Positions 1 through 6,402 of a DNA stretch of 9,972 nt are shown piece after piece. Source of the stretch: CAYPKW01 sp964411425. GTDB lineage: Bacteria > Pseudomonadota > Alphaproteobacteria > Dongiales > Dongiaceae. The translations under genes were made by a program, and so were the position numbers. The notes below the pieces were generated by a model. It saw nothing but the letters and a program-made list of their open reading frames with translations. It made no database searches and was not told where the DNA came from. The first letter of the stretch is position 1. Every line of letters begins with the position of its first letter. The stretch lies in NCBI GenBank assembly GCA_964411425.1, contig CAYPKW010000088.1:1-9972 (forward strand), read 5' to 3'.

Positions 1-1
1 G

Positions 2-808
2 CGCGTTGGCACCGGCGCCGGCTGGGGCCTCAGGCTCGCCGCGCTCGGCGGCGTGCTGTTCCTCAACCTGCCGCTCGCCTTCATCCTGCTCTATGCGTTT
101 ACCACCGACGACCGCAGCTTCTCCTTCCCGCCGCCCGGCTACACGCTGCAGTGGTTCGCCGTGGCCTGGGAGCGCGACGACATCTGGCGGGCGCTGTCGC
201 TGTCGCTGCGCGTCGCGGCGCTGGCCACCGCGGGCGCGGTCATCCTCGGCACGCTCGCCGCGGCCGCCATGTATCGCTTCCGCTTCTTCGGCAAGGAAGG
301 GCTCACGCTGTTGATCCTGCTGCCGATCGCACTGCCGGGCATCATCACCGGCATCTCCTTGCGCTCCGCCTTCGCGTTGAGCGACATACCGTTCACCTTC
401 TTCACCATCGTGCTCGGCCACGCCACCTTCTGCATCGTCGTCGTCTACAACAACGTCATCGCGCGGATGAGGCGCAGCTCGCTGGCCCTCATCGAGGCGT
501 CCATGGACCTGGGCGCCGACAGCTTCCAGACGTTCCGCCACGTGGTGCTGCCCAACATCGCCACCGCGCTGCTGGCGGGCGGCATGCTGGCCTTCGCGCT
601 GTCCTTCGACGAAGTGATCGTGACCACGTTCACCGCCGGCCAGCAGACCACGCTGCCGATCTGGATCCTGAACGAGCTGCTGCGTCCGCGCCAGCGCCCG
701 GTCGCCAACGTGGCGGCCGTGTTCGTCATCGCCGTGACGCTGGTGCCGATCCTGATCGCCTATTACTTGACCCGCGACACCCAGGACACGGCCGGCAGCG
801 GCAAGTAG
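2..808 (+). CDS. ABC transporter permease, PotC/YdcV-like (5' partial)
   Basis: Inner-membrane permease subunit of a spermidine/putrescine-type (or related small-solute) ABC importer. The frame is open to the left edge, so the true start is upstream; the GTG at 53 lies inside the first membrane helix (LFLNLPLAFILLYAF) and is unlikely to be the start. After that helix come several more hydrophobic segments. The cytoplasmic EAA loop that docks on the ATPase is seen as EASMDLGADSFQTFRHVVLP near residue 148 counted from GTG 53. It is followed by LAFALSFDEVIVTTFTAG, which closely resembles the PotC/YdcV signature, and a last helix before a short polar tail. The missing ATPase, binding protein and first permease would be expected upstream. 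Family assignment is firm; the substrate (polyamine or otherwise) cannot be decided from the permease alone. Confidence 0.9.
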   Translation, partial: RVGTGAGWGLRLAALGGVLFLNLPLAFILLYAFTTDDRSFSFPPPGYTLQWFAVAWERDDIWRALSLSLRVAALATAGAVILGTLAAAAMYRFRFFGKEGLTLLILLPIALPGIITGISLRSAFALSDIPFTFFTIVLGHATFCIVVVYNNVIARMRRSSLALIEASMDLGADSFQTFRHVVLPNIATALLAGGMLAFALSFDEVIVTTFTAGQQTTLPIWILNELLRPRQRPVANVAAVFVIAVTLVPILIAYYLTRDTQDTAGSGK

Positions 809-849
809 CGGGTCCGCGCCCGACGATCTCGCCGGCGGAAGAATCGGTA

Positions 850-877
850 TTGAAATCGAAACGGCTTCGGCCATACT
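850..877 (+). promoter_or_regulatory. Predicted sigma70 promoter of the cold-shock gene
   Basis: TTGAAA at 850-855 (5 of 6 matches to TTGACA) and CATACT at 872-877 (4 of 6 matches to TATAAT) are separated by 16 bases. The region is noticeably more AT-rich than its surroundings. Transcription would start around 883-885, giving a leader of only about 20 bases before the cold-shock ATG at 904. That is much shorter than the long cold-box leader of E. coli cspA, so thermosensor-type regulation is not evident. The promoter is inferred from the hexamers alone. Confidence 0.45.
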
Positions 878-903
878 GGCCGCCACGGATGACGGAGACG
901 CTC

Positions 904-1113
904 ATGCCAACCGGCACAGTCAAATGGTTCAGCCCCGTCAAGGGTTTCGGTTTCATCCAGCCGGACGGGGAGACCAAGGACGTGTTCGTCCATGTATCGG
1001 CGGTCGAACGCGCGGGCCTGCAGACCCTGAGAGGCGGCCAGAAGGTGAACTTCGAAATCCAGACGGGCAGTGACGGGAGGCTGTCGGCCGAGAATATCGC
1101 GGCGTTGGATTAA
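904..1113 (+). CDS. Cold-shock domain protein (CspA family)
   Basis: A 69-residue single cold-shock domain protein, the usual size for the family; it binds single-stranded RNA/DNA and acts as an RNA chaperone or transcription antiterminator in the cytoplasm. The start MPTGTVKWF is the classic CSD opening. The RNP1 motif is KGFGFI (about residues 13-18) and RNP2 is VFVHVSA (about 28-34); the end GRLSAENIAAL matches the last beta strand. The ATG at 904 has a Shine-Dalgarno core GGAG at 894-897, six bases upstream. It stands alone between the permease and the ChrA gene, with its own predicted promoter and a downstream hairpin, so it is probably monocistronic. Which csp paralogue it is, and whether it is cold-induced, cannot be told. 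Confidence 0.95.
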   Translation: MPTGTVKWFSPVKGFGFIQPDGETKDVFVHVSAVERAGLQTLRGGQKVNFEIQTGSDGRLSAENIAALD

Positions 1114-1134
1114 TGGCGCCTGCGTTCGCGTTCG

Positions 1135-1160
1135 GGGCCGGCCCGCTCGGGCCGGCCCTT
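1135..1160 (+). terminator. GC-rich hairpin behind the cold-shock gene, likely terminator
   Basis: Two copies of the 10-base self-complementary word GGGCCGGCCC (1135-1144 and 1149-1158) flank the loop GCTC, giving a perfect 10-bp stem. It begins 21 bases after the csp stop codon. Only two T residues follow before GCC, so the U-tract of a textbook intrinsic terminator is missing. It may still terminate or act as a 3' stabilising hairpin. Because each arm is itself a palindrome, cruciform alternatives are also possible. Confidence 0.55.
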
Positions 1161-1214
1161 GCCGTCCGCGGGCGATCCCACCTCGGCGCGGCGGCAAATC
1201 GTTCATAGCGGACC

Positions 1215-2570
1215 ATGGAACGGCCGGACTCATCGCCGAATGCAGCGACGTCCGCTCCGGCGCACGAATCGCCGGTGCCGTTCCGCGAGGCCGTCGGCGT
1301 GTGGGCCAGGATCGGCCTCTTGGGCTTCGGCGGGCCGGCCGGACAGATCGCCTTGATGCATCGCCTGCTGGTGGAGGAGCGGCGCTGGATCGACGAGGCC
1401 CGCTTCCTGCACGCGCTCAACTACTGCATGCTGCTGCCCGGGCCGGAGGCGCAGCAGCTCGCGACCTATGTCGGTTGGCTGCTGCACGGGCGGCGCGGCG
1501 GCATCGTGGCCGGCACGCTGTTCGTCCTGCCGGGCGCGCTCGCCATCCTCGCTCTCAGCATTCTCTATGCCGGGTTTCGCGACCTCGATATGGTCGAGGG
1601 GGTGTTCTACGGCATCAAGCCGGCCGTGCTCGCCATCGTGTGCGAGGCGCTCGTCCGCATCGCCCGGCGCTCGCTCAAGGACGCGCGGTTGGCGGCGCTG
1701 GCGGCGGCGGGGTTCGTTGCCATCTTCTTTCTCGACCTGCCTTTCCCGCTGATCGTGGCGGGGGCCGGCGCGGTCGGCTGGCTCGCGCTCGGGCGCGCGC
1801 AGATGAGCGGCGAGAGCGCGCCAAGCACCGCAGCGCCGCGGCCACGCCACGGCCACGTGCCGGGCGTTCTCCTCCTCTGGCTGCCGCTCTGGCTCATACC
1901 CGTCGCGGCGCTGGTGGCGCTATTGGGCGCCGACCACGTCTTCGCCCAGATCGCCGTCTTCTTCAGCAAGACGGCGGTCGTCACGTTCGGGGGCGCCTAC
2001 GCGGTGCTGGCCTATGTCGCCCAGCAGGCGGTCGATCATTACGCCTGGTTGAAGCCGGACGAGATGCTGGATGGGCTGGGCATGGCCGAGACCACGCCGG
2101 GGCCGCTCATCATGGTGCTGCAATTCGTCGGCTTCATGGCCGCCTTCCGGCATCCGGGCGCCCTCGACCCGATGCTGGCCGGAACGCTTGGCGCCGCGCT
2201 CACCACCTGGGTCACCTTCGCGCCCTGCTTCCTGTGGATCTTCCTAGGCGCCCCTTACGTCGAGGCGCTGCGCGGCCATCGCCGGCTCAATGGCGCGCTG
2301 TCGGCGATCACGGCGGCGGTGGTGGGCGTCGTGCTCAACCTCGCGTTGTGGTTCGCCCTGCACACGGTGTTCGGGCGGGTCGGCGAGTGGCGCTGGCATG
2401 GGCTGCGCCTGCTGCTGCCCGAGCCCAGCAGCCTCGACCCTCTCGCGCTCGGGCTGGCGCTGGCGGCGCTGGTCGCCATGTTCGGGCTGCGCATCGGCAT
2501 GCTGCCGACGCTGGCCGGCGCCGCGGCCGTGGGTGCCGTGCTTCGGCTGGCCCTGTCCGCGCCCTTGTAG
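1215..2570 (+). CDS. chrA: Chromate transporter, two-domain ChrA family
   Basis: Inner-membrane protein of the CHR superfamily, thought to export chromate driven by ion gradients. It has 451 residues, the length of long-chain members built from two homologous CHR halves. The first half carries GFGGPAGQIALM (about residues 37-48) and the signature LLPGPEAQQL (about 73-82). The second half repeats the pattern as TFGGAYAVLAYV (about 257) and ETTPGPLIMVLQF (about 290). A hydrophilic linker (about residues 198-215) separates the halves, and most of the rest is hydrophobic, consistent with roughly 10-12 helices. ATG 1215 is the first plausible start but lacks a clear Shine-Dalgarno; GTG 1275, just before FREAVGVW, is an alternative. 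No chrB regulator or other metal-resistance gene is adjacent, so actual chromate transport is inferred from family only. Confidence 0.9.
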   Translation: MERPDSSPNAATSAPAHESPVPFREAVGVWARIGLLGFGGPAGQIALMHRLLVEERRWIDEARFLHALNYCMLLPGPEAQQLATYVGWLLHGRRGGIVAGTLFVLPGALAILALSILYAGFRDLDMVEGVFYGIKPAVLAIVCEALVRIARRSLKDARLAALAAAGFVAIFFLDLPFPLIVAGAGAVGWLALGRAQMSGESAPSTAAPRPRHGHVPGVLLLWLPLWLIPVAALVALLGADHVFAQIAVFFSKTAVVTFGGAYAVLAYVAQQAVDHYAWLKPDEMLDGLGMAETTPGPLIMVLQFVGFMAAFRHPGALDPMLAGTLGAALTTWVTFAPCFLWIFLGAPYVEALRGHRRLNGALSAITAAVVGVVLNLALWFALHTVFGRVGEWRWHGLRLLLPEPSSLDPLALGLALAALVAMFGLRIGMLPTLAGAAAVGAVLRLALSAPL

Positions 2571-2589
2571 CGGGAACCGCGCAACGGTG

Positions 2590-2743
2590 CTAGTGGATCC
2601 GATCCGACAGATGAGTCCCCACCCATTAGAAGTATCATCGCCGGCCGTGACCCGGCGATCCATGGCGCGACGGCACGATGGATGCCCGCGTCAAGCGCGG
2701 GCATGACAAGAAGGGGATGCAAATGTCGGATTCGATCCACTAG
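2590..2743. repeat. 154-bp MITE-like palindromic repeat, copy 1
   Basis: The 20-base ends are inverted repeats: the left end 2590-2609 and the reverse complement of the right end 2724-2743 agree at 18 of 20 bases, both starting CTAGTGGATC. Inside are two perfect-stem hairpins: ATCGCCGG (2637-2644) with CCGGCGAT (2652-2659), and ATGCCCGCG (2682-2690) with CGCGGGCAT (2696-2704). No transposase frame is present. A second copy ends the window, and 40 bases (2671-2710) are identical between them. The minus strand translates in part to MPALDAGIHRA...PWIAG, a peptide seen in many alphaproteobacterial spurious proteins, so annotated proteins across this stretch should be distrusted. The CTAG at both outer ends would fit an IS630/Tc1-type insertion duplicating TA; that is inference. 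It lies 19 bases after the ChrA stop codon and 64 bases before the TfoX_C gene. Confidence 0.85.
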
Positions 2744-2807
2744 GACGTATCCCGCGCAAGGGCTGGCCGACGAATCTCGCGCTGGAGCTCAAACGGAGGA
2801 ACGATTG

Positions 2808-3197
2808 ATGCGGCGCCGTGCCCCGAATCCGTCCGCCCTCAAGAACCTCAAGAACATCGGGCCGAAATCGGCGGCCCGGCTCCAGGCGGCGGGCATCGCC
2901 GACGCCGACATGCTGCACGAATTAGGCGTCGTCGCCGCCTACCGGCGCGTCAAGCACGCCTATCCGCGCGAAACCACGCCGGTGCTGCTGTACGCGCTCG
3001 CCGGCGCGCTCGCCGACCGGCATTGGAACCGGCTCTCGGCAGACCTCGTGCGCCGCCTGCGCTCCGAGGCCGGAATGGACGAGCCACCGGCCGCGGGCCG
3101 GCGGCGCCGGCTCACCAGGACGCGTTCTCCAGCGAGAAGCAGCGTTGCGCCGAGGCGTCGGTCAGCCGATCGCGGTATTGGTCGAGGCTCTTCATGA
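2808..3197 (+). CDS. TfoX C-terminal domain protein
   Basis: A small cytoplasmic protein of 129 residues with a TfoX_C (helix-hairpin-helix-like) domain at about residues 8-87. The domain signatures are LKNLKNIGPKSAARLQAAGI, LHELGVVAAYRRVKHAYP, and LLYALAGALADRHWNRLSADL followed by VRRLRSE. The N-terminal half of full-length TfoX/Sxy competence regulators is absent, as in many stand-alone TfoX_C proteins whose role is unknown. ATG 2808 is preceded by a strong GGAGGA at 2795-2800 with seven-base spacing; an in-frame TTG at 2805 is less likely. Residues after about 90 are Arg/Pro/Ser-rich and unlike the family. That tail runs 86 bases into the 3' end of the convergent lytic transglycosylase, suggesting that an older stop codon was lost. 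A promoter would have to lie in the 64 bases after the repeat or inside the repeat itself. Confidence 0.85.
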   Translation: MRRRAPNPSALKNLKNIGPKSAARLQAAGIADADMLHELGVVAAYRRVKHAYPRETTPVLLYALAGALADRHWNRLSADLVRRLRSEAGMDEPPAAGRRRRLTRTRSPARSSVAPRRRSADRGIGRGSS

Positions 3198-4326
3198 CCT
3201 TGCGCACGTAGTTGCGCGTCTCGGCGTAGGGGATCGAGGCGACCCACCGGCCGACGTCGACGCCGCTGTCGCGCGGATCGCCAAACTCGCGCATCCATTG
3301 CAGCACGCGCTGCGGACCGGCGTTGTAGGCGGCGATCGCCAGCACGTAGGACCGGTCGAACAGGTTCAACAGCTCGTGCAGGTAGGCGCGCCCGAGCGCG
3401 ATGTTGAAGTCGGCGTTCAGCAGCAGCTTCGTCTTGCTGTAGTCGAGCCGGAGCTTGTCGGCGACCCGCATGGCGGTGGCCGGCATGAGCTGCATCAGGC
3501 CGCGCGCCCCCGCCGGGCTCAGCGCCAGCGGGTCGAAGGCGCTCTCCTGCTTCATCACCGCCAGCACCAGCGCGTCTTCGGGCCCCTCGCCGCTGAACAG
3601 CCTGCGGATCGGGTAGCCGACCAGCTTGGCGATCGAGCCGCCGTCGTCCGCCGCCGGCGTCGAAAGCTGGGCCGCCGCCCTGAGCGCCCGCTCGGTGCGC
3701 TGGGTGACCGCAAGCTGGCTCTCCAGGCCGCTTAGGCGGCGCTGCAGCGACACCTTGTCGGTATTGGCCGCGGCATGGGCGCCGCGCAGCTCGCCCAGCT
3801 CAGCCACCAGACGCCGGCCGCTCTCGTCGAGATCGCGGTTTTCCCGTTCGGCGTCGGCGAGCCGTTCGCTCTGCCCCAGCAAGTCCGTCGTCAACTTGCG
3901 GTTCAACTCGACGATGCCGTGCAACTGGTCCTCGAAGACGGCCAGGCGCGCGCCGAGGGCCTCGCTCGAGAACGCCCCGGTGGCATTCGAAGAGGCGGGC
4001 GCGGCGTCGTCGGTCGCGAGACCCTGGGCCAGCGCGGCAAGCTGCCGGTAGCTGTGCTCGACCTCGTCCAGCAGTTGCGCGTAGGCCGCCCGGTCGCGCT
4101 CGATATCGCCGCCGCCGCGAGTGAACCCGACCGCGAGCTCGGCGGCGCCCCACAGCAGCCCGGCGGCGGCGGCGGCGAGAACGCCGGCCGCGCTCATCTG
4201 CAGGCGCCGGCTCAACACCAGACGCCGCATGCGGCCGTCGGTGCGCAGGAAAACCTCGCGCGGCCGGAACGGCCGAGCGGCCGCGATCCGCAACCTGTCC
4301 CGCCATGTCGCTGTGTTGCCGTGCAT
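3112..4326 (-). CDS. Membrane-anchored lytic transglycosylase, SLT domain
   Basis: A 404-residue peptidoglycan hydrolase of the Slt70-like family, cleaving the MurNAc-GlcNAc bond to leave 1,6-anhydro ends in the periplasm. A basic N-terminus (about 1-44) precedes one membrane helix (about 45-63, AAGVLAAAAAGLLWGAAELA). A long charged coiled-coil region follows (about 73-98 and 123-208), then the SLT domain (about 243-378). The catalytic Glu is in KQESAFDP (about residue 261), followed by GARGLMQLMPATA, NIALGRAYL, AIAAYNAGP and IPYAETRNYVRKV. ATG 4326 is preferred because AAGGG and CAGG lie just upstream; the TTG at 4347 has no ribosome site. The juxtamembrane segment PREVFLRTDGRMRRL.LSRR resembles the N-terminus of alphaproteobacterial M23-type peptidases, from memory of that family. 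Its 3' end overlaps the convergent TfoX_C gene by 86 bases. Confidence 0.9.
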   Translation of the reverse strand: MHGNTATWRDRLRIAAARPFRPREVFLRTDGRMRRLVLSRRLQMSAAGVLAAAAAGLLWGAAELAVGFTRGGGDIERDRAAYAQLLDEVEHSYRQLAALAQGLATDDAAPASSNATGAFSSEALGARLAVFEDQLHGIVELNRKLTTDLLGQSERLADAERENRDLDESGRRLVAELGELRGAHAAANTDKVSLQRRLSGLESQLAVTQRTERALRAAAQLSTPAADDGGSIAKLVGYPIRRLFSGEGPEDALVLAVMKQESAFDPLALSPAGARGLMQLMPATAMRVADKLRLDYSKTKLLLNADFNIALGRAYLHELLNLFDRSYVLAIAAYNAGPQRVLQWMREFGDPRDSGVDVGRWVASIPYAETRNYVRKVMKSLDQYRDRLTDASAQRCFSLENASW

Positions 4327-4558
4327 TTGAACCTGCCCTTCGATCAAGACGCCGACCGGTCGGCCCGGCGACGTCGCCCGCTCAATGCGGCAATGCCGCC
4401 GTGGCGAACTTGATTCGGCAACACTGTAGCAGATGCGGCGGCCTTCGGATACTCCGGATTTTGCTCCTAACGCCGGCGCCGCCGCGAGGCCGCTTGCCGG
4501 CCCCGGCGGCCCGGCTTACCTTAGGTGCGCCGTCGCCGCCGGCAAGGAGGAGCCGCCG

Positions 4559-5389
4559 ATGTTGGATCGCAGGAGCCTGCTGGCGGCCGGCGCGGCGGCT
4601 TGGGCGCTTCTCCGCCCCGGCCGGGCCGAGGCCGGGCCGACGCTCGACCGGATCCGGTCGTCGGGCAAGCTGGTGCTGGCGCTTGACGCCGACTACCCGC
4701 CGTTCTCCTACCGCAACGACAACAACGAGATGGAGGGCTTCGACGTCGACGTGGCCCGGGCGTTCGCCAAGCGAATCGGCGCCGAACTCGCCATCGTGAC
4801 GCCGGGCTGGGAGGTCATCACCGCCGGGCGCTGGGCCGACCGCTGGGACATTTGCATCGGCTCGATGACGCCGACCAGGGCGCGCGCCGAGGTGCTCGAC
4901 TTTCCCACGGTCTATTACGCCACCCCGGCCTCGCTGGTGGTGCACAAGGAGAATGCCGCGGTCGCGGCGCCCAGGGAGTTGAGCGGCAAGCGCATCGGCG
5001 TCCAGGCGGCGACCGTTTACGAGAAGTACCTGCGGAAAGACCTCGTCATCGAGGCGCCGGAAGCGCCGCCGGTGCAATTTCAGATCGACGACGCCCTGAT
5101 CGTGCCGTACGAGAGCGATTCCTTGGCCTACCAGGACTTGGCGCTGGGCGACGGCGCGCGGCTCGATGGCATCGTCAGCGACTATCTCGTCGCCGTGGAA
5201 GAGATCGGGCTGGGCGGCCCGTTCCGCATCGTGGGCGAACCCCTGTTCGAGGAGCCCGCCGTCGTCGCCATCGACAAGGGGGACGCCCCATTCGCAATGC
5301 TCGTCGAGGAGACCTTCGAAGCGATGCGCGCCGACGGCACGCTGAAGGCGCTGTCGGAGAAGTGGCTGGGCGCCGACGTGACCTCGTAG
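4559..5389 (+). CDS. Amino-acid ABC transporter substrate-binding protein
   Basis: Periplasmic solute-binding protein of family 3 (polar amino acids, SBP_bac_3), 276 residues, the usual size. The N-terminus MLDRRSLLAAGAAAWALL...AEAG is a signal peptide with likely cleavage after AEA around residue 25; the RRSLL pairing hints at, but does not prove, Tat export. The mature part opens IRSSGKLVLALDADYPPFSY and continues EGFDVDVARAFAKRIGAEL (about 59-77). It then has SMTPTRAR (about 102-109), whose Arg normally binds the ligand carboxylate, and LSGKRIGVQAATVYEKYL in the second lobe. The end SEKWLGADV is typical. AAGGAGG at 4544-4550, eight bases before ATG 4559, fixes the start. The permease gene follows eight bases after the stop. 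The ligand cannot be deduced. The 232-base gap to the divergent transglycosylase must hold both promoters, but I saw no convincing hexamer pair there. Confidence 0.9.
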   Translation: MLDRRSLLAAGAAAWALLRPGRAEAGPTLDRIRSSGKLVLALDADYPPFSYRNDNNEMEGFDVDVARAFAKRIGAELAIVTPGWEVITAGRWADRWDICIGSMTPTRARAEVLDFPTVYYATPASLVVHKENAAVAAPRELSGKRIGVQAATVYEKYLRKDLVIEAPEAPPVQFQIDDALIVPYESDSLAYQDLALGDGARLDGIVSDYLVAVEEIGLGGPFRIVGEPLFEEPAVVAIDKGDAPFAMLVEETFEAMRADGTLKALSEKWLGADVTS

Positions 5390-5397
5390 AGTTGAGT

Positions 5398-6387
5398 GTG
5401 GGCGCCCGGCGCACAGGATGGGACTGGCGCGCCGCGGCGGCGGTCTTCGCGGCGATCGCCATCGCCGCTTACGGCGCCGACCTGGCGCATAGCGGGCTCG
5501 GGCGCTGGCTCGCGCCGGCGCTGGGCTTGACGCTGGGTGACCAGCCCGCGGTCCTGTTCCGGGCCGTGGCGGCGCTGTTCGCGGCCGCCTTGCTGCTGGC
5601 CAATGTGTGGGCCATCCGGCTGCTGCCGTTCCCGGCGCAGATCGGCGCGGTGTGGGTCGAGCTGCTGGCGCTGTTTCTCGCCTTCTTCTACGGCTTCGAC
5701 CTCAAGTTCTCGGTCATCTTCGCGAAGCTGCCCTACCTCACCGGCGTGAAGTTGGCACCCGACGGCTTCGTCCAGGGCGCCGTGCTGACGCTGTTCGTGT
5801 GCTTCCTCGGGATTTTCTTTTCCACCATTCTCGGCCTCGTCGCCGCGCTCGGCCGGCTGTCGCGGAACGGCCTCCTGTTCGGGATCGCCACCTTCTACAT
5901 CTCGTTCTTCCGCGGCACGCCGCTGCTGGTGCAGGTGTTCCTCATCTATCTGGGCCTACCGCAAGTGGGCTTGGTGCTGGACGCCATCCCGTCGGGGGTC
6001 GTTGCGCTGTCGTTGTGCTACGGCGCCTACATCGCGGAGATCTTCCGCGCCGGCATCATCTCGATCGGCCGCGGCCAGTGGGAGGCGGCGACCGCGCTCG
6101 GCATGCGGCCCGGCCTCATCATGCGCAAGATCATCCTGCCCCAGGCCATGCGGGTGATCGTGCCGCCCACGGGCAGCCAGTTCATCTCCATGCTCAAGGA
6201 TTCGTCGCTGGTGTCCATGATGGGCGTGTGGGAGCTGATGTTCCTCGCCCGCTCCTACGGGCGCTCGGAGTACCGCTTCATCGAGATGCTGCTGGCCGCG
6301 GCGGTCATCTACTGGCTGCTGTCCATCGGGTTCGAGTTGATCCAGACCCGGATCGAGCGCTATTACGGCAGAGGGTTCCATCGCTGA
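5398..6387 (+). CDS. Amino-acid ABC transporter permease with N-terminal extension
   Basis: Inner-membrane permease of the HisM/HisQ/GlnP family, partner of the binding protein just upstream. The canonical domain runs from about residue 123 (FVQGAVLTLFVCFLGIFFS) to about 320. It has the FRGTPLLVQVFLIYLGLP motif (about 171-188), the CYGAYIAEIFRAGI segment (about 207-220), and the EAA loop EAATALGMRPGLIMRKIILP (229-248). In front are about 120 extra residues with two or three hydrophobic stretches (about 11-28, 51-74, 81-100), making the protein 329 residues against roughly 215-250 for simple family members. GTG 5398 is chosen because AGAG at 5388-5391 lies six bases upstream; TTG 5392 is an alternative. 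No ATPase gene follows: rmlC begins 15 bases after the stop. Confidence 0.88.
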   Translation: MGARRTGWDWRAAAAVFAAIAIAAYGADLAHSGLGRWLAPALGLTLGDQPAVLFRAVAALFAAALLLANVWAIRLLPFPAQIGAVWVELLALFLAFFYGFDLKFSVIFAKLPYLTGVKLAPDGFVQGAVLTLFVCFLGIFFSTILGLVAALGRLSRNGLLFGIATFYISFFRGTPLLVQVFLIYLGLPQVGLVLDAIPSGVVALSLCYGAYIAEIFRAGIISIGRGQWEAATALGMRPGLIMRKIILPQAMRVIVPPTGSQFISMLKDSSLVSMMGVWELMFLARSYGRSEYRFIEMLLAAAVIYWLLSIGFELIQTRIERYYGRGFHR

Positions 6388-6402
6388 GGGGAACGATCGG
6401 AC

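Noticed and set aside
1070..2593. Plus-strand frame of 507 codons overlapping the ChrA gene
   Set aside because: Composition is dominated by Arg, Ala, Gly and Pro, as expected from a shifted reading of GC-rich coding DNA; the overlapping frame encodes a clear two-domain ChrA.
2255..2740. Minus-strand reading frame of 161 codons beginning in repeat copy 1
   Set aside because: Its N-terminal half is the repeat (LDAGIH...PWIAG) and the rest is antisense to the end of the ChrA gene; no ribosome site or family match. A spurious protein of the kind often annotated over this repeat.
2590..2743. Repeats as a CRISPR array
   Set aside because: Only one unit at each location, far longer than CRISPR repeats, with no spacer periodicity and no cas genes nearby.
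4410..4438. Possible promoter TTGATT in the gap before the amino-acid-binding protein
   Set aside because: No acceptable -10 hexamer lies 16-18 bases downstream; TGTAGC is too close. Not strong enough to annotate.
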